Positions 1-5,728 of a DNA stretch of 7,141 nucleotides are shown one piece after another. The position numbers and the translations under genes are program-made. The stretch spans positions 1 through 7,141 of the forward strand of contig JAJYGO010000021.1 of NCBI GenBank assembly GCA_021785115.1. Direction: 5' to 3'. How positions within the stretch are numbered: position 1 is the stretch's first letter; each line of letters starts with the position of its first letter. The notes below the pieces were generated by a model that saw nothing but the letters and a program-made list of their open reading frames with translations, had not been told where the DNA came from and searched no databases. This stretch comes from Chloroflexota bacterium. Lineage in GTDB: Bacteria > Chloroflexota > Limnocylindria > Limnocylindrales > CSP1-4.

Positions 1-483
1 CGCCGACGCGATCGCCTCGGTGGCCTCATCCAGGAACACGAGACAGCAGCGTGACGGCCGAGTCATGGCACCCCACACGGCGATAAGCGCCGCCACGCCG
101 AGGAGCACAGTCCACGCCGGGTATGTCCGACCTCCCGTGGTCGCTGGCAGGCTGGCCGCGGGCCCCAGACCGATCTGGGAGCTCGGCCACTCGAGGCGGG
201 GTGCGGGAGCGTGGGGCGCCTGCCCTCGGGCAAAGAGGCCCGACAGTAGCAGCACGACCCCAACGCCGATCGCCAGCAGCGAACCGGCCCAGATCAGGTT
301 GATCGTCGAGCACGAAGAGGCGAAGGAACCTGACAGGGCCGAACCGAGGATCCCGATGCCGCTGGAGCACAGGTCACGCGCCTGCCAGTAGCTCGTCGCC
401 CCGCCCCCGACTGGCCCAGCGGCAGGAACAGGACGACCCCGCCCAGGAGCACGAGCAGCAAGTCCCTTGAGTTCACGGACCAT
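1..483 (-). CDS. Possible membrane protein, partial at left edge and perhaps frameshifted
   Basis: I do not recognise this gene. A minus-strand frame is open from ATG at 483 (or ATG at 489) to the window edge, about 161 codons without a stop. An AAGGGG Shine-Dalgarno (complement of 490-495) lies 6 bases before the 483 start. The product has two likely membrane segments, one around NLIWAGSLLAIGVGVVLLL (positions about 300-244) and one around WTVLLGVAALIAVWGAM (about 114-64). Third codon positions are G/C-rich over 1-395 but A/T-rich over about 408-465. Over that stretch a neighbouring minus frame has high GC3 and encodes a hydrophobic run, DLLLVLLGGVVLFLPLG. This suggests two compensating frameshifts, or a decayed gene. 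The plus-strand frame over the same bases (20-391) is Arg-rich with many AGG codons and looks like a shadow. It may also be non-coding. Confidence 0.35.
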   Translation of the reverse strand, partial: MVRELKGLAARAPGRGRPVPAAGPVGGGATSYWQARDLCSSGIGILGSALSGSFASSCSTINLIWAGSLLAIGVGVVLLLSGLFARGQAPHAPAPRLEWPSSQIGLGPAASLPATTGGRTYPAWTVLLGVAALIAVWGAMTRPSRCCLVFLDEATEAIASA

Positions 484-490
484 CGACATC

Positions 491-503
491 CCCTTGACAA
501 GGG
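491..503. promoter_or_regulatory. Perfect inverted repeat CCCTTG-A-CAAGGG over the -35 box
   Basis: The arms CCCTTG (491-496) and CAAGGG (498-503) are perfect reverse complements around a single central A. The repeat contains the whole TTGACA -35 element of the plus-strand promoter. It also overlaps the Shine-Dalgarno of the possible minus-strand gene. A protein bound here would block the promoter, so it is a candidate operator. Such a short palindrome can also arise by chance. Confidence 0.35.
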
Positions 504-521
504 CTGAGCGCCGGTTAGATT
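494..521 (+). promoter_or_regulatory. Candidate sigma-70 type promoter of the operon
   Basis: TTGACA at 494-499 is a perfect -35 consensus. TAGATT at 516-521 fits the TAnnnT -10 pattern common in high-GC bacteria, with a 16-base spacer. Transcription would start near 528, giving a leader of roughly 45-50 bases before the GTG start of the transporter gene at 576. No comparably good promoter was seen between the downstream genes, so this one could drive all seven. Confidence 0.55.
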
Positions 522-522
522 G

Positions 523-539
523 GGTCCGGTCGTCGGACC
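523..539. promoter_or_regulatory. Inverted repeat GGTCCG-N5-CGGACC at the likely transcription start
   Basis: Two perfect 6-base arms, GGTCCG (523-528) and CGGACC (534-539), are separated by GTCGT. The repeat sits directly after the -10 box and over the predicted transcription start, a typical repressor position. A weaker dyad, TGAC-N7-GTCA, follows at 542-556. The GntR/HutC protein encoded downstream is the obvious candidate ligand, but the sequence does not match a HutC/DasR-type GTCTAGAC-like core, so the pairing is only inferred. Confidence 0.4.
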
Positions 540-575
540 TTTGACGTCTAATGTCAGTTACGGAGGGTCAGCGAC

Positions 576-1853
576 GTGAGTGGACGGATCGAGACCGTTG
601 TGCCGGCTGAGCGGCCGTCAACGTCCGTATCGTTGGGCCGACGCGAGTGGATCCTCCTCGGCATCACCTTGGTCTTCTGGATCTTCGACGGCTACGAGAC
701 CTTCGCGCTCCTAATCACCGGCTTCACGGCCATCAAGAGCCTCCTACCGGCCACCGCCGCCGCCAGCGTGCCGCAATACTTCGGATACGTCGTGGCGCTG
801 ACGCTTCTCGGGTGGGCCGCCGGCGGGGTCGTTGGTGGCATCATGGGTGACCGCATCGGCCGTCGCCGGACGATGGTCACGGCGGTCCTCATCTACGGCG
901 TCTTCACCGGATTGACGTCACTCGTGCCCAACTGGGAGCTCCTCGGCGTCACGCGCTTCCTGACGGGCCTCGGCATCGGGGCAGAGTGGGGCGTCGGCAT
1001 GTCTCTCCTGCAGGAGGTGTGGCCTGAGGAGTGGAGGACCAAGGGCGCCGGCCTGCTTCAGGCGGGGTTCTCGATGGGCGGCCTACTCGCGTCGGGGCTC
1101 TGGATCCTGATCGGATCCTACTTGGGCCTCTCGTGGCGGCTCATGTTCCTGATCGGGATCATCCCGGCCCTTCTGGTCTTCCTGGCGCAGCCGGCTATCC
1201 CCGAATCCAAGCGCTGGCTCGAGAAGCGGCGCAGTTCGGTAAGAGTGATCGTCGCCGGCCTGCTATCACGCCGGGAACGCCGGAACCTTGTTCTCGGTGT
1301 GACGGTGTCGATCGCGATCACAGTCGGCTTCTGGGGCGCGAGCTCCTACCTGCCGAGCTTCGTGGGTGGACTGGCCGGGCCGAAGAACGTCGCCTTCTAC
1401 CAGGGCCTCGCTGGCGCTCTGTACAACGTGGGCGAGATCGTCGGCTGCATCCTGTTTGGTTTCGCTGCTGACTGGTTTGACCGTCGCTCGACGGCAGTCG
1501 TCTACCTGCTGGGATCGCTGGTGATCATCCCGATCGCCTACCTCGTCACCCGCGATGCTATGACGGCATCCCTCCTGCAGCTGGCAGCCGGCCTTTTCAC
1601 GGGCGGCGTGTTCAGCTGGTACGCCGTGCATCCGCCCGAGCTGTTCTCCACGGCGGTGCGCGCGAGCAGCATCAGCATCATCTTCAACTTGGCCCGCCTG
1701 CTGGCCGTGGTCGGAGCGGTCGTCACGGGGACACTGGCGGCCACCTTGGGTGGCGTGGGGAATGCGGCGGCCATCGTCGCCCCCATCTACCTACTCGGCA
1801 TCATCGCGGTCTTGCTCCTCCCCGAGACGAAGGGCCAGCCGCTACCGGACTAG
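576..1853 (+). CDS. MFS transporter, probably for an organic (aromatic or carboxylic) acid
   Basis: This 425-residue inner-membrane carrier of the major facilitator superfamily probably imports the operon's substrate by proton symport. The GTG start is set by GGAGGG at 562-567, 8 bases upstream. About twelve hydrophobic segments are visible. Family marks are an acidic DGYE in helix 1 (residues 38-41), the loop 2-3 signature GDRIGRRR (91-98), R127 and E137 in the RFLTGLGIGAEWG stretch of helices 4-5, PESKRW (209-214) opening the central basic loop, and PELFSTAVRA (354-363) in the C-terminal half. The DGxD-like helix 1 and GAEWG resemble the aromatic acid:H+ symporter and metabolite:H+ symporter families; the specificity cannot be read. 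It is the first gene of the operon, 48 bases before the flavoprotein gene. Confidence 0.92.
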   Translation: MSGRIETVVPAERPSTSVSLGRREWILLGITLVFWIFDGYETFALLITGFTAIKSLLPATAAASVPQYFGYVVALTLLGWAAGGVVGGIMGDRIGRRRTMVTAVLIYGVFTGLTSLVPNWELLGVTRFLTGLGIGAEWGVGMSLLQEVWPEEWRTKGAGLLQAGFSMGGLLASGLWILIGSYLGLSWRLMFLIGIIPALLVFLAQPAIPESKRWLEKRRSSVRVIVAGLLSRRERRNLVLGVTVSIAITVGFWGASSYLPSFVGGLAGPKNVAFYQGLAGALYNVGEIVGCILFGFAADWFDRRSTAVVYLLGSLVIIPIAYLVTRDAMTASLLQLAAGLFTGGVFSWYAVHPPELFSTAVRASSISIIFNLARLLAVVGAVVTGTLAATLGGVGNAAAIVAPIYLLGIIAVLLLPETKGQPLPD

Positions 1854-1889
1854 CGACGGAGGCCGGTGTTGCACAGCGAGGAACCTGGC

Positions 1890-1894
1890 GGAGG
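1890..1894 (+). promoter_or_regulatory. Ribosome binding site fixing the flavoprotein start at 1902
   Basis: GGAGG lies 7 bases before ATG 1902. An in-frame TTG at 1866 would add 12 residues (LHSEEPGGGSR-like, not conserved in character) and would place this Shine-Dalgarno inside the gene. ATG 1902 is therefore the better start, and the nucleotide-binding strand then begins at residue 11, as usual. Confidence 0.75.
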
Positions 1895-1901
1895 TAGTCG
1901 T

Positions 1902-3629
1902 ATGGTGAACACTCCGCTCGAGTTAACCACGGACGTTCTGGTGGTCGGTGCGGGGGCCGCGGGCATGATGGCGGCTCGAGCCGCTAGTGACGGCGGCGCG
2001 TCTGTCGTCCTGCTCGACAAGAGCATCATCGGCCGCGGCGGGGCGACCGTGCTCGCGCAAATGACTGTGGCTGCTGCGCTCGGCGAGGCCGAGCCAGACA
2101 CGCCCGAGATCCACTTCAGCGACACGATGACCGGCAGCCGAGGGATGGCTAACCCGGAGATCGTCCGCCTCGTTGTGGAGGCAGCGCCGGCGGACGTTCG
2201 CCGGCTCGAGAAGTACGGGGTCGACTGGGCGCGCACGCTGGACGGCAGGCGCCGCCAGGTGAGCGCGCCCGGGCACTCGCGGCAGCGGTGCGTCTTCGTC
2301 GACATGCTGAAGACGGGCGAGGGGGTTTCCGCCGCGCTCCGCAAGGTTACGCGGCGCGACCCTTCGATCATCCGTCTGCAGAACGCCATGATCACGCGGC
2401 TCGTCCAATCGCCGGACGGCGTCGTGGGCGCGGCAGGCGTCACGCTCGGCGACCTGACGCCGCTCTGGATCTCCGCCGGCGCCGTCGTCATCGCCTCAGG
2501 CGGGCTTACGAAGATGTACGCGCGGTCGAGCGCATCCACAAACATGACGGGGGACGGGCTGCTGCTCGCCGCGCGTGCGGGCGCGACGATCTCGGACCTT
2601 GAGATGGTGCAGTTCTTTCCGATCGCGCACCTCTACCCGCCGCTGATCCACCTCGACCCAATCATGTGGGATCCGTTCCGCTACAAGCTCGGCGGCCGGC
2701 TGCTCAACAGCGGCGGGGAGGAGTTCATGCGGACCGCCGCAGGCGAGGTGGCTGGGCGCTACACGGCGACGCGCGACGACACCACGCGGGCGATCTACGA
2801 CGAGGTCGAGGCCGGGCGCGGAAGCCCGCACGGAGGCGTGTTCCTCGACTTCCGGTCGACACCTCCCAGTGAGTTGCGCGAGGCATTCGGTCCGGTGGTC
2901 GAGATCCTGGCCGAACAGGGGATCGACCTCACACGCGACATGGTCGAGGTCGCGCCGATGGCGCACTTCCTCCTGGGCGGCATCCGGGTGGACACGATGA
3001 TGCGAACGGACGTGCCAGGGCTGCTTGCCTGCGGCGAGACGATCGCTGGCATGCACGGCGCGAACCGCCTCTCGGGGAACGCCATCACCGAGGCCGTCGT
3101 CACCGGACGGGTGGCGGGAGCGTCAGCCGCGAGCGACGCACGGAACCGCCCGGCGCGGTCCTCGGTCGAGCGGGCCGGCCGCGAGGAGCTCGACCGGCTG
3201 ACGCACTTCTGGCACCCGCGCGACGTGCCCCGCGACGAGGCGCTTGTCGGGTCGTACACCGATCGGTTCCGGCAGCTCGCCTGGGAGACGATCGGCCCGC
3301 TCCGCACCGGGGACGTGCTGCGCCGCGCGTGCACGGAGTTCCGACGCCTGCGGGACGAAGTCGACGGGATCGCGCTCGCGCCTGAGCGTGTCTACCCGAT
3401 GTCGCTGCAGGAGAAGATCGAGCTCCGAACGATGCTCGTCCTGGCCGAGGGGATCGCGCTCGGCGCGGAAGCCCGGACCGAGACGAGAGGCGCGCACGTC
3501 CGGATCGACTGCCCGGACGCGTGGCCGACGGCGACCAACACCGAGTTCCACCTCGGGCCCGACGACGAGTGGCGGATGGAGTCGACGCCCGCACCGGGTC
3601 CCGCGGAACCCGTCCCGGGAACAGCCTAG
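1902..3629 (+). CDS. FAD-dependent fumarate reductase/succinate dehydrogenase-type flavoprotein
   Basis: This 575-residue flavoprotein belongs to the SdhA/FrdA/NadB/AprA superfamily and is probably a cytoplasmic oxidoreductase acting on a C-C bond of a carboxylated substrate. The FAD-binding motif GAGAAG is at 16-21 with acidic D39 closing the strand. TVLAQ (49-53) matches SdhA TVSAQ, but A48 replaces the histidine that binds FAD covalently, so FAD should be non-covalent. Active-site equivalents are present: R291 in TRD (SdhA R286), H355 in AHFLLGG (H354) and R389 in HGANRLSGN (R399). However, QFHPT is QFFPI (F239 for H242), and the TEG-R-GEGG dicarboxylate loop is replaced by an unrelated DPFRYKLGGR stretch. 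The substrate is therefore probably not succinate or fumarate. The C-terminal helical domain (about 420-550) is present. The 2Fe-2S partner gene follows 8 bases later; no membrane-anchor (SdhC/D) gene is seen. Confidence 0.94.
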   Translation: MVNTPLELTTDVLVVGAGAAGMMAARAASDGGASVVLLDKSIIGRGGATVLAQMTVAAALGEAEPDTPEIHFSDTMTGSRGMANPEIVRLVVEAAPADVRRLEKYGVDWARTLDGRRRQVSAPGHSRQRCVFVDMLKTGEGVSAALRKVTRRDPSIIRLQNAMITRLVQSPDGVVGAAGVTLGDLTPLWISAGAVVIASGGLTKMYARSSASTNMTGDGLLLAARAGATISDLEMVQFFPIAHLYPPLIHLDPIMWDPFRYKLGGRLLNSGGEEFMRTAAGEVAGRYTATRDDTTRAIYDEVEAGRGSPHGGVFLDFRSTPPSELREAFGPVVEILAEQGIDLTRDMVEVAPMAHFLLGGIRVDTMMRTDVPGLLACGETIAGMHGANRLSGNAITEAVVTGRVAGASAASDARNRPARSSVERAGREELDRLTHFWHPRDVPRDEALVGSYTDRFRQLAWETIGPLRTGDVLRRACTEFRRLRDEVDGIALAPERVYPMSLQEKIELRTMLVLAEGIALGAEARTETRGAHVRIDCPDAWPTATNTEFHLGPDDEWRMESTPAPGPAEPVPGTA

Positions 3630-3637
3630 GTGCCTGT

Positions 3638-3964
3638 ATGGCAGAGGACAGGAGGTCCGGCACGAGCCGCATCAGCGTCATGCGCGGGGACCCGGAGGCC
3701 GGAAGCCGCGACCAGGAGTTCGAGATTCCGTTCGAGCCGGGCATGTCCGTGCTCGACTCGCTCCTCTGGGTCCGTAGCCACGTCGACCCGACCCTCGCCG
3801 TTCGCTACTCGTGCCGCGCGAACGCGTGCAAGGAGTGCTCGGCCGTGATCGACGGCAAGGCCGGGTATCTATGCAGCACGCGGATCAGGGAATCGGGCGC
3901 GATCCGCGTGGAACCGCTCAGGAAGCGCCGCTGGCTCCGGGACCTGGTCAGCGAGCTCGACTAG
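3638..3964 (+). CDS. Stand-alone 2Fe-2S protein, N-terminal domain of SdhB/FrdB only
   Basis: This 108-residue protein probably carries electrons to or from the flavoprotein encoded just upstream. Its sequence fits the plant-ferredoxin-like domain of SdhB/FrdB: a beta region with EIPFEPGMSVLDSLLWV (29-45), then the cluster motif C59-R-A-N-A-C64-K-E-C67-(11 residues)-C79, with the same spacing as FrdB. It ends at VEPLRKRRWLRDLVSELD (91-108), which aligns with the SdhB segment leading into the 4Fe-4S/3Fe-4S domain. That second domain (about 120-130 residues in normal SdhB) is absent, and only 53 non-coding bases follow, so it was not simply cut off by a late stop. The start is ATG 3638, with a weak AGGTG 5 bases upstream; tight spacing suggests translational coupling. 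Confidence 0.9.
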   Translation: MAEDRRSGTSRISVMRGDPEAGSRDQEFEIPFEPGMSVLDSLLWVRSHVDPTLAVRYSCRANACKECSAVIDGKAGYLCSTRIRESGAIRVEPLRKRRWLRDLVSELD

Positions 3965-3992
3965 TCGGCGTCGCCGACCATCCTGGGTCGGC
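3964..3992 (+). promoter_or_regulatory. Two mutually exclusive hairpins before the creatininase-like gene
   Basis: Starting at the stop codon of the 2Fe-2S gene, three matching segments occur: GTCGGC (3964-3969), GCCGACC (3973-3979) and GGTCGGC (3986-3992). The middle one can pair perfectly with the first (6 base pairs, 3-base loop) or with the third (7 base pairs, 6-base loop), but not both. No U-run follows, so neither is a classical terminator. They lie 14 bases upstream of the GGAGGG ribosome binding site (4007-4012). They could act in RNA processing, stability or differential expression, or be chance GC-rich repeats. Confidence 0.4.
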
Positions 3993-4017
3993 CAGAGCGC
4001 AGAAATGGAGGGTTTGC

Positions 4018-4857
4018 ATGGGCGCTGACGAGTACGATCGGCCCTCAGTCTGGCTCCAGGACCTGACGTGGGAGCAGGTCGAGTCGTACCTCCGGCACGA
4101 CAGGGTGGTGCTCGTGCCAGTCGGCGCCGTGGAGCAGCACGGCCCTGCCGGCCCCCTGGGCGTCGACTCGTACGTCGCAATCATGATCGCCGAGGACGTC
4201 GCCCGCCGGACTGGGACGTTGTGCACGCCGCCCATCTGGTTCGGGGACTCCTTGCATCACCTGGGGTTTCCGGGCACGATCGCGCTCCGGCCACAGACCC
4301 TGACGCTCGTGCTCCAGGACGTGTGCCGGAGCCTGGTCCGGCACGGGTTCAACCGGATTGTGCTGGTCAACGGCAACAAGGGATCGAACCTACCGGCGAT
4401 GGTGACCGCAGTCCGGACGCTCCACGAGGAAGAAGCGCCGAACGCCGTCTTCGTCGTTGCTGATCCGCTGAACCTGGCGAAGCACGCGGCGGGGACGATC
4501 AAGCAGACCAACGAGCACCACGCCGGGGAGCTCGAGCTCTCGCAGGTGATGTGGCGGTACCCCGAGCTGGTGCGCGCCGACCACGTGACGGACGCGCACG
4601 TGGACTTCGACCAGGTGTTCGGCGGCTTCGTGGGGTCCGACCTGTTCGGGCCTGCCCCGGAAGGCGTCGAGGTGATGTGGTCGGGCGAGGAAGAACGCGC
4701 GATGACGCCCACGGGAAGCTTCAGCTCGTCGCTAGGGATCTCCCCGGAAAAGGGGCGTGCGTATCACGAGCACCTGGTCGCGCGCCTCTCGGAGGTGGTG
4801 GAGTGGCTGCGCCGGTACGGGGGGCCGATCGGCACGGTGCGGGGCTCCGAGCGATGA
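4018..4857 (+). CDS. Creatininase-family amidohydrolase with a divergent metal site
   Basis: This 279-residue protein is of normal length for the creatininase/MftE family, metal-dependent cytoplasmic enzymes that hydrolyse cyclic or linear amides. ATG 4018 has GGAGGG at 4007-4012, 5 bases upstream. The family core VPVGAVEQHGP (33-43) gives candidate metal ligands E39, H41 and D50 with standard spacing. HAGELELS (168-175) corresponds to the family HAGExETS. Two departures are clear: the usual EQHGPHLP is EQHGPAGP, and the NGHGGN motif, whose His is a metal ligand (H120 in Pseudomonas creatininase), is N118-G-N-K-G-S-N124. The His is replaced by Asn, and there is one extra residue. The second metal ion may be missing or held differently. 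Its place among catabolic genes suggests hydrolysis of an amide, lactam or imide intermediate; the exact reaction is unknown. Confidence 0.92.
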   Translation: MGADEYDRPSVWLQDLTWEQVESYLRHDRVVLVPVGAVEQHGPAGPLGVDSYVAIMIAEDVARRTGTLCTPPIWFGDSLHHLGFPGTIALRPQTLTLVLQDVCRSLVRHGFNRIVLVNGNKGSNLPAMVTAVRTLHEEEAPNAVFVVADPLNLAKHAAGTIKQTNEHHAGELELSQVMWRYPELVRADHVTDAHVDFDQVFGGFVGSDLFGPAPEGVEVMWSGEEERAMTPTGSFSSSLGISPEKGRAYHEHLVARLSEVVEWLRRYGGPIGTVRGSER

Positions 4858-4915
4858 TCCGGACGTTCCGAGGGTCCGCCGCCTCGCGCCCGACGCCGGC
4901 GTAGGGAGCACGCGG

Positions 4916-5728
4916 ATGGTCACGCACAGCCATGTCCGGCCACGGCGATCTGCCCGGCGCGGTTCGTACGCGGAGGTGCGCGAGCGCCTCGATCAGGTTG
5001 TCGCCGAACTGGCGGCGCGCGGGAGACGGCAGCTGCCCTCGGAGGAAGACCTCAGCGCGTACCTCGGGGCCAGCCGCTCGACGGTCAGGTCGGCGCTGAT
5101 GTCTCTCGAGCAGGAGGGGAAGCTGCAGCGGCTCCACGGGCTGGGCACGTTCGTGAACCGGCTCGCTCTGGACGTCAGGGCGAACATCGTCCAGGACCGG
5201 CCGTTCCTTGACGTGCTGCGGGCCCTCGGTCACGCCGCGACGGTGAGCGTGATGTCGATGGGCGAAGTCGATGCCCCCCCGGACGTGCTCGCCCGCCTGC
5301 GACTCGACGGGCCAGCGCGGGCGTGGAGGATCGAACGGCTCTGGCTGGCGTCAGGCACGCCGGCCGTGTTCGCAATCGACTACGTCCCGAGCGGGTACCT
5401 CTGCGTCGAACCGGACCCCGTCTCGGCGGGGGACTCCGTCTTCGCGTTCGTCTCGTCCAACACGGACCGCTCGATCCGTTACTCCATCGCCGAGCTGATC
5501 CCGACCGTTCCCGCCGAGCAGGTGACGCGCGCCCTGAACGTGCCGCCCGGGGCCGCGGTGCTCCTGCTCCTGCACACGCATGTGGACCACGAGGACGTCC
5601 CCGTCGCCGTCACCCACGCGTACCTGAACGACGGGATCGTCCGGTTCTCCGTGGTGCGGCAAGACCTGGTGACGGCCGTCATCAGTGAGGACGAGGAACG
5701 ACCATGGCGCTTGCCCGACCTACCCTGA
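4916..5728 (+). CDS. GntR-family (HutC-type) transcriptional regulator with UTRA domain
   Basis: This 270-residue DNA-binding regulator probably controls the operon in response to a pathway metabolite. The N-terminal winged helix (about 18-82) shows the GntR signature: LPSEEDLSAYLGASRSTVRSA (40-60), then a wing with GLGTFV (75-80). The C-terminal part (about 105-260) fits the UTRA ligand-binding fold, with ARAWRIERLWLASGTPAVFA-like strands and an AYLND stretch near the end. Length and domain order are normal for the HutC subfamily. ATG 4916 follows GGGAG (4904-4908) by 7 bases; the frame also stays open upstream inside the creatininase-like gene, but those codons read as shadow sequence. The gene overlaps the next by 25 bases, so the two are probably translationally coupled. 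The inverted repeats at 491-503 and 523-539 are candidate operators. Confidence 0.94.
   Translation: MVTHSHVRPRRSARRGSYAEVRERLDQVVAELAARGRRQLPSEEDLSAYLGASRSTVRSALMSLEQEGKLQRLHGLGTFVNRLALDVRANIVQDRPFLDVLRALGHAATVSVMSMGEVDAPPDVLARLRLDGPARAWRIERLWLASGTPAVFAIDYVPSGYLCVEPDPVSAGDSVFAFVSSNTDRSIRYSIAELIPTVPAEQVTRALNVPPGAAVLLLLHTHVDHEDVPVAVTHAYLNDGIVRFSVVRQDLVTAVISEDEERPWRLPDLP

Noticed and set aside
20..391. Plus-strand open frame of 123 codons at the left edge
   Set aside because: Arg/Pro/Ser-rich with many AGG codons, no family pattern and no convincing Shine-Dalgarno. The opposite strand gives hydrophobic, membrane-like segments with common codons.
542..556. HutC/DasR-like operator containing GTCTA
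   Set aside because: Only the left half matches a GTCTAGAC-type core; the right half does not, and the actual dyad TGAC-N7-GTCA is centred elsewhere. Kept only as a weak dyad.
1850..2545. Long minus-strand open frame opposite the flavoprotein gene
   Set aside because: It lies wholly antisense to a clearly recognised gene, and its composition (Ser/Arg/Pro/Thr-rich) is that of a GC-rich shadow frame.
3964..3992. Rho-independent terminator after the 2Fe-2S gene
   Set aside because: The stems are good, but no T-run follows either of them, and the next gene continues in the same direction 25 bases later.
3811..4017. Upstream extension of the creatininase-like gene into the 2Fe-2S gene
   Set aside because: The extra residues are shadow sequence of the 2Fe-2S gene. 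ATG 4018 has a strong ribosome binding site, and the family start fits there.
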